In this document: positions 1 through 7,324 of the stretch, one piece after another
How positions within the stretch are numbered: the first letter of the stretch is position 1
Layout: each line of letters opens with the position of its first letter
Translations under genes and position numbers: made by a program
Assembly (NCBI GenBank): GCA_902465265.1
Contig: CABQMF010000004.1
Location: forward strand, 1-64,000
Origin: an uncultured Collinsella sp.
GTDB lineage: Bacteria > Actinomycetota > Coriobacteriia > Coriobacteriales > Coriobacteriaceae
DNA length: 64,000 bases
Direction: 5' to 3'
The notes under the pieces: generated by a model
Database searches by the model: none
Seen by the model: only the letters and a program-made list of their open reading frames with translations
Told to the model about the DNA's origin: nothing

Positions 1-21
1 GCAAAGGGACAGTCCCTTTGC
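1..21. repeat. REP-like hairpin with GGGACAGTCCC core
   Basis: A perfect 9-bp inverted repeat (GCAAAGGGA / TCCCTTTGC) closed by CAG sits at the window edge. It carries the GGGAC core shared by hairpins at 70, 729, 8348, 38484 and 52590. Such cores are typical of REP sequences moved by Y1/RAYT transposases in other bacteria; membership here is inferred. Confidence 0.5.
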
Positions 22-69
22 CTCATTGATGCCAAAACCAGCTTGTCAAGAGCTAGAGGGTTTAAAAAT

Positions 70-100
70 CTGCCATTTCTACCCCGTCCCCAAATGGCAG
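70..100. repeat. REP-like hairpin downstream of trmL
   Basis: CTGCCATTT (70-78) pairs perfectly with AAATGGCAG (92-100) around a C-rich loop. It lies just past the trmL stop on the minus strand and may stabilise or end that transcript. The loop contains GTCCCC, relating it to the other GGGAC-core hairpins. Confidence 0.5.
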
Positions 101-105
101 GTTTG

Positions 106-705
106 TTACATTCCCGGAAAGCCTGTTTGGCGCAGGGCTTCGTAGAGGACGATGGCGGCGCTGTTGGAGAGGTTGAGTGCGCTGATGCGGTAGTCGTCCG
201 GGTTGACGAAGTTGCCGCAGATATCCTGTTGAAGGATGGCCTCGTGACTGTCCTCGGTATGCCCCAGCGATTCCTCGTGAGCTTCCCAAGCCTCGGCGTT
301 ATCGAGTGAGTCGCAATCGCGCAGCATCGGGATGCGCTCGCAACGCTCGGGCGCCGCGGCAAGCAGTGGCTCGGGAATGCCCGAGCTCTCGCTGCCAAAG
401 ACCAAGTAGTCACCGTCGCGGTAGGTGCTCTGCGCATAGGTGCGGCGTGCCTTTTTGGTCAGCAGATGCAGGCGCTCGTCGGCGGGGGAGAGGTCGTTGC
501 GCGCAAGGAAATCCTCCCAGCCGGTATAGGTCGTCACGTCCAAGTTTTGCCAGTAGCCCAGGCCGGCGCGACGTACCGTCTTGTCGTCGAGCGAAAAGCC
601 CAGTGGCTCCACCAGATGCAGGCGGGCGCCGGTGACCACGCAGGTACGGCCGATATTGCCCGTATTGGCCGGAATCTCGGGCGCATACAGCACGATGTTG
701 AACAT
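106..705 (-). CDS. trmL: tRNA (cytidine(34)-2'-O)-methyltransferase TrmL
   Basis: SPOUT (SpoU) family 2'-O-methyltransferase of 199 aa, predicted to methylate the wobble ribose of tRNA-Leu isoacceptors using SAM. The three family motifs are visible: PANTGNIGR near residues 12-20, LVFGSESSGIP near 97-107, and SNSAAIVLYEAL near the C-terminus, which forms the trefoil-knot cofactor site. TrmL is usually about 155 aa; the excess is an acidic insertion of about 40 residues between motifs 2 and 3 (DNAEAWEAHEESLGHTED region). The start at 705 has an AAGGAG ribosome site; a longer in-frame start is possible but lacks family similarity. It appears to stand alone. Confidence 0.88.
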   Translation of the reverse strand: MFNIVLYAPEIPANTGNIGRTCVVTGARLHLVEPLGFSLDDKTVRRAGLGYWQNLDVTTYTGWEDFLARNDLSPADERLHLLTKKARRTYAQSTYRDGDYLVFGSESSGIPEPLLAAAPERCERIPMLRDCDSLDNAEAWEAHEESLGHTEDSHEAILQQDICGNFVNPDDYRISALNLSNSAAIVLYEALRQTGFPGM

Positions 706-728
706 GAATCTCCTTGGCTCAGAACGAA

Positions 729-767
729 AAACCACCACGAAGGGGACAGGCACCTTCGTGGTGGTTT
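729..767. repeat. REP-like hairpin, AACCACCAC family, copy 1
   Basis: A 15-bp perfect inverted repeat (AAACCACCACGAAGG) surrounds GGACAGGCA. It lies between the CobW-type gene and trmL. Apart from one compensated base pair in the stem it matches the hairpin at 38484-38522, so it is a dispersed element. It may also act as a terminator for the CobW-type gene. Confidence 0.7.
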
Positions 768-805
768 GGCGGTTACGTAGCGGAAAAATGTCCGCTTGGA
801 TAAAC

Positions 806-1936
806 CTAGGCGCGGTGCCAGTCGGTCAGGCAGGCATCGAGGGAGGCGATGAGCGCGTCCTTGTCCATGTGACGGCCGATGATGCACAGGCTCGTCATGC
901 GGTCGCCCGTCTCGTCGTCCCAAATCTGCATGATCTCGGGGTTCTCGTCGATGATCTTCTGCTTCTCGCCCTCGGGCGCCGAGTCAACGAACAGGCCGTT
1001 CTCCATCAGGCGCATCTGGTGGCCGGCCTGCTCAAACATGTAGCACATGTCCGGATTGCCGGTCTGCCACAACGGACCCTTGACGCGAATGACCTCGTCG
1101 GGCCACTCCTGCTCAACAAAATCGGTGAACTTCTGCAGGTCAAACGGCTTGCGGCGCGAGTAAACAAAGGTCTCGATGTCGTACTCGAGCACCTCGGGGT
1201 CGTCGTGCTCCTCGGGATGCTCCATGGCCTCAATCCAGGCGGCGGAGTTGTAGGCGCGCATAAAGTCGAAGCGGTCGGTATCGAGCAGCTCCTCCATGGG
1301 GACCTCACCGTTCTGAGCCTCGACAATCACGGCGTCCTTCTGCAGGCTGCGCACGATAGCCTTGAGCTCGGCGATCTGCTCGGGGCTCACGGTATCGGTC
1401 TTGTTGAGAATCAGCGTAGAGCAGAACTCGATCTGCTGGATGAGCAGGCTCTCGATGTCGTCCTCGTCGATATCCTCGGCCAGCAGGTCGCGGCCGCCGT
1501 TGAACTCGTCGTACATACGGGCGCAATCGACTACGGCCACGATGTTGTCGAGCGCGAGCTTGGGCTCGCCGCCCACCTTGGCCTCGTCGCAGAAGCTCGA
1601 GATGGTGTAGGCGATGGGGATGGGCTCGCAAATTCCCGAGGCCTCGATGATGATGTAGTCGAAGTTGCCCGAATCGGCGATGCCCTGCAGCTGGTTGGCA
1701 AGGTCGTCCGAAAGCGTGCAGCAGATGCAGCCGTTGGTGAGCGGGATGAGGTCATCGGTCTCGGAAAGGCCGCCGTCGGCGATAAGGCTGGCGTCGACGT
1801 TGATCTCGCCGATGTCGTTGACGATCACGGCGGCGCGGATGCCGCCGTCGTTAGCGAGGATGTGGTTGAGCAGCGTGGTCTTGCCGGCACCGAGGTATCC
1901 GGTAAGCATGATGATCTTCACGGGTTTGTTGGGCAT
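806..1936 (-). CDS. CobW/G3E-family GTPase, putative metal chaperone
   Basis: A 376-aa cytosolic P-loop GTPase of the G3E family (CobW/YjiA/ZNG1 type), whose members hand Zn, Co or Ni to target proteins. Visible motifs are Walker A GYLGAGKT near the N-terminus, NDIGEIN (switch region), the metal-binding CxCC motif in NGCICCTL, NKTD for guanine specificity, and a C-terminal CobW_C domain containing WQTGNPDMCYMFEQAGHQM. The start at 1936 is chosen over 1957 because AAAGGAGG sits just upstream of it. No metal-transport neighbour is seen, so the cargo metal is unknown; Zn is the commonest guess for stand-alone members. Confidence 0.85.
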   Translation of the reverse strand: MPNKPVKIIMLTGYLGAGKTTLLNHILANDGGIRAAVIVNDIGEINVDASLIADGGLSETDDLIPLTNGCICCTLSDDLANQLQGIADSGNFDYIIIEASGICEPIPIAYTISSFCDEAKVGGEPKLALDNIVAVVDCARMYDEFNGGRDLLAEDIDEDDIESLLIQQIEFCSTLILNKTDTVSPEQIAELKAIVRSLQKDAVIVEAQNGEVPMEELLDTDRFDFMRAYNSAAWIEAMEHPEEHDDPEVLEYDIETFVYSRRKPFDLQKFTDFVEQEWPDEVIRVKGPLWQTGNPDMCYMFEQAGHQMRLMENGLFVDSAPEGEKQKIIDENPEIMQIWDDETGDRMTSLCIIGRHMDKDALIASLDACLTDWHRA

Positions 1937-2022
1937 GTGCCCTCCTTTGTTAGACATGGCTTACAGTTGAATCTTATGCCAAACGCCTGCTCTTATACCC
2001 ACGCGCCGGCAAATAACACAAG

Positions 2023-2364
2023 CTACTCCCAGGCTCCCCATACATCGGGGCAATAACCGACGGTGGCCTTTTTGCCGTTGCGCACGATGGGTTCGGCGAG
2101 AACCTGCTGGTTCTCGAGCAGCTTATCAAAGCGCTGGCTGGGGGTGAGGTGCTGGATGAGCGCGAGCGTCTCCTCGTCCTTGGCCTTGGGGTTGAGTAGC
2201 TTGTCGATGCCGCCGACCGCCTGCATCACGCTCGTGAGCTCGCCCTTGCTCATCTCCTTTTCCTTAAGGTCAATAAACTGCACCTTAATGCGGCGCTCCT
2301 TAAAATAGCGTTGGGCCTTCTTGGTATCAAAGGACTTTTTGGTGCCGAAGATTTGAATATTCAT
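2023..2364 (-). CDS. ArsC/Spx-like thioredoxin-fold protein lacking the active-site Cys
   Basis: A 113-aa protein with ArsC/YffB/Spx family architecture, beginning MNIQIFGTKKSFDTKKAQRY. In arsenate reductases and Spx the position after the fourth residue of the G-x-x-x loop is Cys (NCDT in YffB). Here the aligned residue is Phe (SFDT), and the only Cys is near the C-terminus (GYCPDVW). Arsenate reduction by the usual mechanism is therefore unlikely; a regulatory or structural role is possible. It follows the flavoprotein gene by 12 bp and is probably cotranscribed with it. Confidence 0.7.
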   Translation of the reverse strand: MNIQIFGTKKSFDTKKAQRYFKERRIKVQFIDLKEKEMSKGELTSVMQAVGGIDKLLNPKAKDEETLALIQHLTPSQRFDKLLENQQVLAEPIVRNGKKATVGYCPDVWGAWE

Positions 2365-2376
2365 GGTCCCGCCACT

Positions 2377-3000
2377 CTATCGAATGAAGTTGGTCGTTGC
2401 GCGATCTGCCTCGGGTGCGTTGATACCGGCGGCCTGTCCTGCCTCGATACAGCGCAGGAGCCAGACCATGTTTTTGCCGATGTTTCGCATGGTGGCAAGG
2501 CCCTCGGCATCCCCATCGGCGTCGCCGGGCACGCGGCCAAACACGTTGTTCCAGTAGGTGGAGGCAACTACGGGCATTTGCTTAATGGCGAAGTACTTGT
2601 TGAGCACATCGAAGGTGGTCGAGGTGCCGCCGCGACGGGCGACGGCGACCGCGGCGCCGGGTTTGTGCTCAAAGGCATGCCCGCCTGCATAGAAGGCGCG
2701 ATCGAGGGCCGAAAGGATGCGGCCGCTGGGGTGCGCATAGTAGACAGGTGAGCCAAAGACAAAGCCATCTGCCTGCTCGGCGGCAGCGATGAGCTCGTTC
2801 ACCACGTCGTCGTCAAAGGTGCAGCGACCGCCAAGTTTGCCGCACTGACCGCAGCCGATGCAGTCGCGAATGGGCTTGGCGCCCAGCTGAAACACCTCGG
2901 TATCAATGCCTTCGGTATTGAGCTGCTCGGCGACCTCGGCGAGTGCGCGGGCGGTGTTGCCGTTTGCCTTGGGACTGCCATTGACCAAAAGAACCTTCAT
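2377..3000 (-). CDS. Flavodoxin-fold NAD(P)H-dependent FMN reductase / iron-sulfur flavoprotein
   Basis: A 207-aa protein of the NADPH-dependent FMN reductase fold. The N-terminus MKVLLVNGSPKANGNT is the FMN phosphate-binding loop; a Cys-rich stretch (CIGCGQCGKLGGRC) near residues 47-60 resembles the 4Fe-4S ligand pattern of archaeal-type iron-sulfur flavoproteins; GSPVYYAHPSG binds the flavin. The start at 3000 has AGGGAG upstream; the 34 extra in-frame residues are unlikely to be translated. It probably forms a two-gene operon with the ArsC-like gene. Expected role: cytosolic electron transfer or quinone/disulfide reduction in an anaerobe; the substrate is unknown. Confidence 0.78.
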   Translation of the reverse strand: MKVLLVNGSPKANGNTARALAEVAEQLNTEGIDTEVFQLGAKPIRDCIGCGQCGKLGGRCTFDDDVVNELIAAAEQADGFVFGSPVYYAHPSGRILSALDRAFYAGGHAFEHKPGAAVAVARRGGTSTTFDVLNKYFAIKQMPVVASTYWNNVFGRVPGDADGDAEGLATMRNIGKNMVWLLRCIEAGQAAGINAPEADRATTNFIR

Positions 3001-3061
3001 CACAAACTCCCTCTGCTGTCGGTGACTTCTGCGGAGGATTATCGCACGAGAGGGCAGATGG

Positions 3062-3108
3062 CGTGGGGTGCGATGTGAAACGGCTTGTGTTTCACATCGC
3101 ACCCCACG
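3062..3108. repeat. 20-bp perfect inverted repeat between genes
   Basis: CGTGGGGTGCGATGTGAAAC (3062-3081) is followed by a 7-nt spacer and its exact complement (3089-3108). It sits just past the stop of the GGDEF gene and upstream of the flavoprotein gene. No strong T run follows, so it could be a factor-assisted terminator or a palindromic repeat. Confidence 0.6.
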
Positions 3109-3111
3109 ACG

Positions 3112-4641
3112 CTAGTTCAGTTTGGTGCCCGGTACTTGCGGTGCCTCTTTAAGCAACGCTTTGAGCTCGTTTAAAATCGAAACAGGCTGACGGTCGACGC
3201 CGTCCAGATGGAGCGTGGCCACGCGAATGGGCGGCTGATATTCAAGCGAGCCGATGAGCACGGGAGAACCCAAGAACCGTTCGATGTCGCCTGCGATCTC
3301 ATCGATTGCCTCGGGGCCGAGCTCATCGAAGAGTGCCACGAACGTTGGCCCCGTCGAGCGGAACAGGCGGCCCTTGCCGCGCGAACAATCCATGAGGCAG
3401 GCGGCGCTTTCGGCGAGCACACGGTCGCCTGCATCGAATCCAAAGCGGGCATTGACCTCGGCGATATCGTCGACCTTAATGGCAATAAAGCCTGCCTCGC
3501 GCGCCACGCGGCGCATCTCTCCAATAGCGTTGACCAGCGCGTGGACATCGCCCAGGCCCGTTACCGAGTCGGTCGTATCCGCTAGGCTTCGGTTGACGAT
3601 AATGCCCACATACATGCTGGGCTCGGTATCGGTGCCGTCCAAGCGGTAGCCCGTGCAGTCGCAAAGCACGTATTTTCCGGTGGCGTCCATTACGCGATAC
3701 TGCATGTAGTGGAAGTGCCACGTGCTGTTTATCACCATGTCGAGCTCGGCGCGTACGTTGTCGCGGTCCTCGGGATGAACGCGGGCGAGCCACATGTCGA
3801 GTGAGTTAAAAGGGTGCTGGGAGGGCAGGTCAAAATCGCGCACGGCGTTAACCGACCATTGCGATTCGCCCGTATCGAGATTGAGGATAAACGGATAGCG
3901 CGTCTCGGAGCTCATGGAGATCGCTTGGAATACGCGGTCGTTGCAGGGAAGCTGGTCGACGATTGGGCGTTGCGGCGCGTCATTGTCTTTCGGTTGCTGC
4001 ACACGATGCATAAGCTTATAGCGATACATCTTGCGATCGGCATCCATCGTCATCTGGCGACGCGTGTCGCCGGCAAGTGGATCGACGCGCGAGCAGCCAA
4101 AGCTAAAGCTGGCGATCATGGGCGCCTTGCCGCCTGAGCTCGCCTCGATCAGCTCGGCACGTACCTGCTCCAAGCGCTGCTCGAGTTCAGTCTCGTTTGC
4201 GGAGAGCGAGATAAGCACAAACTCGTCTCCACCGATACGGAACAGCATCTCATCGTGCTCCATGGTTTCGGAGAGCGTGCGGCAGATGCTCAGAATATAG
4301 CGATTGCCTTCGGCGTGGCCAAACCTATCGTTGCAATGCTTGAGATGGTCGATGTCAATATAGGCGCAGGTGAAAGGGTCGCCTTTGCGCCAGAGCTGCT
4401 CGACGTGACGGTCGAGTCCGCTGCGGTTGCCCAAGTTGGTGAGCGGGTCGATATAGGCGTTGCGCTCAAGCAGCTGGCGCTCTTGTTGCAGGATGGCATG
4501 CGTCTTTTGCAGTTGCTCGCCAACGGCGCGTAGCTCAGCAGGCAGCGCGGCAACATCGAGTTCGGCGGTCGAGATGCCATTCGCAAGTCGCTGAAGATAG
4601 GCAATAATCGATTGCTCGCCCATGCGGTACGACTCGTTCAT
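3112..4641 (-). CDS. GGDEF-PAS-GGDEF (second degenerate) diguanylate cyclase-like protein
   Basis: A 509-aa cytosolic signalling protein. The N-terminal ~85 residues are helical, followed by a complete GGDEF domain (DPLTNLGNRSG ... YIDIDHLKHCNDRFGH ... RIGGDEF), consistent with c-di-GMP synthesis. A PAS_3-like domain follows (WLARVHPEDRDNVRAEL near residues 285-320), then a second GGDEF-like domain whose signature is degraded (RSTGPTF replaces RGGDEF), probably inactive or regulatory. There is no transmembrane segment. The start at 4641 has AAGGAGG 9 nt upstream. A decayed EAL domain lies immediately upstream on the same strand, so c-di-GMP breakdown may once have been encoded next to synthesis. 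Confidence 0.82.
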   Translation of the reverse strand: MNESYRMGEQSIIAYLQRLANGISTAELDVAALPAELRAVGEQLQKTHAILQQERQLLERNAYIDPLTNLGNRSGLDRHVEQLWRKGDPFTCAYIDIDHLKHCNDRFGHAEGNRYILSICRTLSETMEHDEMLFRIGGDEFVLISLSANETELEQRLEQVRAELIEASSGGKAPMIASFSFGCSRVDPLAGDTRRQMTMDADRKMYRYKLMHRVQQPKDNDAPQRPIVDQLPCNDRVFQAISMSSETRYPFILNLDTGESQWSVNAVRDFDLPSQHPFNSLDMWLARVHPEDRDNVRAELDMVINSTWHFHYMQYRVMDATGKYVLCDCTGYRLDGTDTEPSMYVGIIVNRSLADTTDSVTGLGDVHALVNAIGEMRRVAREAGFIAIKVDDIAEVNARFGFDAGDRVLAESAACLMDCSRGKGRLFRSTGPTFVALFDELGPEAIDEIAGDIERFLGSPVLIGSLEYQPPIRVATLHLDGVDRQPVSILNELKALLKEAPQVPGTKLN

Positions 4642-4680
4642 GATGGATAACCTCCTTGGGCAGAACAACGGTTTGTATCA

Positions 4681-4710
4681 TATCCCCAATTCGGTTTGAA
4701 TTGGGGATAT
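4681..4710. repeat. Small inverted repeat in the GGDEF gene leader
   Basis: TATCCCCAATTC and GAATTGGGGATA form a 12-bp perfect stem with a 6-nt loop, 40 bp upstream of the GGDEF start. It could be an operator or a leader hairpin; no function can be assigned. Confidence 0.45.
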
Positions 4711-4768
4711 AAGTTAGCCAATGGGGACAAATGCTTCCTTCGGCGGTGGCGTTTTGCGCGCGAGCGTA

Positions 4769-5065
4769 TCAGTTGTTATTGCCACCATCGAGCAATGCCT
4801 CAAAATCCTTCGCCGGCATGGGGCGGTAGTAGAGGAAGCCCTGAGCGTAGCGGGCGCCCATTTGTCGTAGCATGTTCGCCTGCTCATTTGTCTCGACGCC
4901 TTCGACCTCGACGGGCAGATGGAGCGACTGCGCCATTTCGAGCATCGATGACACGATCTGCGCGTTGCGGTCTTGATCGCCGTCGACGGGCACAATCTGC
5001 CAAATGTACTTGTCGAGCGTTACTACAAAGCCGCTTTCCTCGAGAGCGGGGATATGGGTGCACAT
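4769..5065 (-). pseudogene. EAL-domain phosphodiesterase remnant
   Basis: The readable stretch of about 98 codons matches two separated parts of an EAL domain fused together: IPALEESGFVVTLDKYIW, normally near the domain start, is followed directly by DRNAQIVSSMLEMAQSL and VEVEGVETNEQANMLR, normally near its end. The EALxR signature, the metal-ligand segment between and the KIDRSFI strand are missing, and no EAL-like sequence is visible upstream. This is best read as an internally deleted relic of a c-di-GMP phosphodiesterase. The ATG at 5065 lacks a convincing ribosome site. Confidence 0.65.
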
Positions 5066-5193
5066 ACTGTGGGCGGCTATTATTCGACAAGCGGTAGCGC
5101 GACGATGCGATGTTCGATAAAAATGCGACTGGGGCGGTATATGTTGACGGGTATACTTGTTCCGGTTTTAAACGCAGGAACGGAGATGGTCGC

Positions 5194-6063
5194 ATGGCAC
5201 AGCCGGATACGACGCGCACGGTGGGGCTCGCGCTCGAGGGAGGCGGCTACCGCGGTATGTATACGGCGGGCGTGCTCGACGTTTGGATGGAGCACGGTTT
5301 GACCTGCGACCATATGGTGGGTGTCTCGGCGGGCGCGGCGTTTGGCTACAACTTTAAATCGCGCCAGATCGGCCGTGCTATTCGCTACAACAAGGCCTAT
5401 TGCGCCGACAAGCGCTATGCGAGCGTGACGAGTTGGTTGCGCACCGGCGATATGTACAATGCCGAGTTTGCCTATCACGAGGTGCCCATCGAGCGCGATC
5501 CCATCGATTTGGAGACATATCGTGCCTGCTCCATGCGGTTTACGTGCGTGTGTACCGATATCGAGACAGGCAAGGCCGTCTATCACGACCTGCCCTATGG
5601 TGATGAGCGCGATATCGAGTGGATCCGGGCGTCGTCGGCTATTCCTGTGGCGACGCGTCCCGTTGCTATTGACGGGCATAAGTATCTGGATGGCGGCGTG
5701 GCTGATTCTATTCCCAGCGCATGGCTGTTTGCGCAGGGGTATGACCGCAACGTGGTGGTGCTGACGCAGCCGGCGGGCTTTGTAAAGCAGCCCAACAGTG
5801 TGATGCCCATGTTGCGGCGTGTGTTCCGTCACTACCCGGAGTTTGTCGCAGCGCTTGAGCATCGGCATGAGGTCTACAATGCCACGCTCGATGACCTGGC
5901 GCGTCGCGAGGCCGCTGGCGAGGTCTTTGTGGTGCGGCCGAGTGAATCGGTAAAGGTGCCGTCGCTGTGCCGCGAGCCTGATGAGCTCGAGCGCATCTAT
6001 CAGATCGGCCGTCGCGATGCGGAGGCGACTTTGCCGGCGTTGGAAGCGTATCTGGCGGGGTAG
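5194..6063 (+). CDS. Patatin-like phospholipase
   Basis: A 289-aa patatin-family serine hydrolase (YjjU/RssA-like). The oxyanion loop LEGGGYRGMYTAGVLD (about residues 14-29), nucleophile elbow GVSAG (GxSxG) and catalytic DGG (YLDGGVAD, near 168) are all present, so it should hydrolyse acyl esters by a Ser-Asp dyad. The C-terminal ~90 residues resemble the DUF6363 extension of YjjU-type proteins. No signal peptide is seen, so it is cytosolic or membrane-peripheral. The start at 5194 has GGAG 8 nt upstream. Convergent with thiE across a palindrome array. Confidence 0.85.
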   Translation: MAQPDTTRTVGLALEGGGYRGMYTAGVLDVWMEHGLTCDHMVGVSAGAAFGYNFKSRQIGRAIRYNKAYCADKRYASVTSWLRTGDMYNAEFAYHEVPIERDPIDLETYRACSMRFTCVCTDIETGKAVYHDLPYGDERDIEWIRASSAIPVATRPVAIDGHKYLDGGVADSIPSAWLFAQGYDRNVVVLTQPAGFVKQPNSVMPMLRRVFRHYPEFVAALEHRHEVYNATLDDLARREAAGEVFVVRPSESVKVPSLCREPDELERIYQIGRRDAEATLPALEAYLAG

Positions 6064-6072
6064 AGGCTGCAG

Positions 6073-6244
6073 CGGAAAGCGCATCCCGGAATGGGCGTTT
6101 GGAATGGGATGCGGTTTCCGCGAGAGGCCCGTGGCGGAAAGTTCATCCCGGAATATGCGTTCAGACTGGGATACAGTTTCCCACTGGCTCTCTATACGGA
6201 AAGCGCATCCCAGTTTGGACGTCCATTCTGGGATGTGCTTTCCG
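6073..6244. repeat. Three-unit palindrome array with exact 62-bp period
   Basis: Units of 48 bp start at 6073, 6135 and 6197, separated by unrelated 14-bp spacers. Each has arms CGGAAAGnnCATCCC and GGGATnnnnTTTCCG around an 18-nt centre; the third is palindromic almost throughout with GGACGTCC at its dyad. Arms vary while pairing is largely kept. The array fills the gap between two convergent genes, patatin and thiE. It is not CRISPR-like: spacers are too short and the repeats are divergent palindromes. Confidence 0.8.
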
Positions 6245-6287
6245 CTCTTGAAGATATGAGGCTGCGAATCGGCTGCTCGGCTTATGT

Positions 6288-6983
6288 CTATGCCTGCTGC
6301 CAGGTGTCGACGAGCTCCTTGGCCGCGGCGTGGGGGTCGTCTGCACTGCAGACGGCGCTCACCACAAAGAAGCCGTCGACGCCGGTGGCCTTGAGCTGCG
6401 GCAGGTCGGCCGTCTTGACGCCGCCGCCCACCACGATGGGCACGGGACTTGCCGCGTGGAGTGCGGCCAGGTCCTCAAAGCTTTTGGTGATGATGGAGCC
6501 GTCGGCCGCGCGTCCGCAATCGCGCTTGGTCTCGGTCTCGTGGAGCGGGCCGACGCCCAGGTAGTCGACCAGACTCATGTCGGCGGTCTTGACGTACTCG
6601 AGCATCTCCTCGCAGCGGGCCGAAAGGCCCACGATGGCATCGGGGCCCAAAAGTTTGCGGCAGACCTCGACGGGAATATCGCTCTGGCCTACATGCACGC
6701 CATCGACAGCAATACCCTGCTCGCGCGCGGCGAGTACGCAGTCCAGGCGGTCGTCGATTAACAGGGCGACCTGACCGGTCTTGCCGGCCTGTGCGATTGC
6801 CTGCGCGGCGTCGCCGGTCAGTGCGATGATCTCGCGGGCGCTTGCCACCTTGGAGCGCACCTGGATGCAGGTAAAGCCGGCATCGAGCGCCTGGGCCACC
6901 ACATCGCCCACGGGACGCCCGAGCGTGTTTTCGGGGCCGAGTACCAGATAGGCCGAGATATCAAGGTTGTCGCGGATGCTCAT
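6288..6983 (-). CDS. thiE: Thiamine-phosphate synthase ThiE
   Basis: A 231-aa TIM-barrel enzyme joining HMP-pyrophosphate and HET-phosphate to give thiamine monophosphate. Recognisable elements are QVRSK (pyrophosphate contact near residues 41-45), LIDDRLDCVLA, GVHVGQSD, GLSARC (near 120), YLGVGPLHETETK and the phosphate-binding end VVGGGVK and GFFVVSAVC. Its ATG overlaps the stop of the preceding thiamine-binding protein gene by 4 bp, so the two are translationally coupled. It is the last gene of a TPP-riboswitch-controlled salvage operon; thiD is not in this window. Confidence 0.93.
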   Translation of the reverse strand: MSIRDNLDISAYLVLGPENTLGRPVGDVVAQALDAGFTCIQVRSKVASAREIIALTGDAAQAIAQAGKTGQVALLIDDRLDCVLAAREQGIAVDGVHVGQSDIPVEVCRKLLGPDAIVGLSARCEEMLEYVKTADMSLVDYLGVGPLHETETKRDCGRAADGSIITKSFEDLAALHAASPVPIVVGGGVKTADLPQLKATGVDGFFVVSAVCSADDPHAAAKELVDTWQQA

Positions 6984-7321
6984 CGTGCTTCCTCCTGCTG
7001 TTTGATCTGTGCTTCCATGCGCTCGAGCTTGCCGGTCATGGTGTCGGTAAATCCGGGTCGAATATCGGCTTTGAGCACGACTTCGGTACGGATGCCCTTA
7101 CTCGCCAACACAAAGGTTGCGTCGCGCACGACCTGCATGACCTCGTCCCAGTCGCCCTCGATCTCGGTGAACATCGAGGTGGTGCGGTTGGGAAGGCCGC
7201 TCTCGCGAATGACGCGCACGACTTCAGCGACCTCGGCGGACAGTTCATCGCCGGTGCCGCACGGGGCGATGGCTACAGCGACGAGCGTGTTCATGCCGGT
7301 ATTGGTTGCGGGTTCGGACAT
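6980..7321 (-). CDS. Thiamine-binding protein (MTH1187/YkoF-like)
   Basis: A 113-aa ferredoxin-like-fold protein of the MTH1187/thiamine-binding family (formerly DUF77). The segment VAVAIAPCGTGDELSAEVAEVV at residues 12-33, the central TSMFTEIEGDWDEVM and the C-terminal helix are typical. It probably binds thiamine or its hydroxymethylpyrimidine moiety in the cytosol; its place between thiM and thiE supports that. GAGGAGG precedes the ATG at 7321, and the thiM stop is 3 bp upstream, showing one operon. Confidence 0.8.
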   Translation of the reverse strand: MSEPATNTGMNTLVAVAIAPCGTGDELSAEVAEVVRVIRESGLPNRTTSMFTEIEGDWDEVMQVVRDATFVLASKGIRTEVVLKADIRPGFTDTMTGKLERMEAQIKQQEEAR

Positions 7322-7324
7322 GGC

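Noticed and set aside
581..2056. A 491-codon plus-strand frame over the CobW-type gene
   Set aside because: Shadow of the minus-strand GTPase, whose Walker A, CxCC and NKxD motifs are intact.
3112..5065. One long GGDEF-EAL gene broken by a frameshift
   Set aside because: The EAL relic is upstream of the GGDEF gene's own ribosome site, with a hairpin between, and lacks its catalytic middle, so a simple frameshift does not rejoin them into a normal protein.
6073..6244. The 62-bp-period array as a CRISPR
   Set aside because: Spacers are 14 bp, repeats are 48-bp diverged palindromes, only three units exist, and no cas gene is near.
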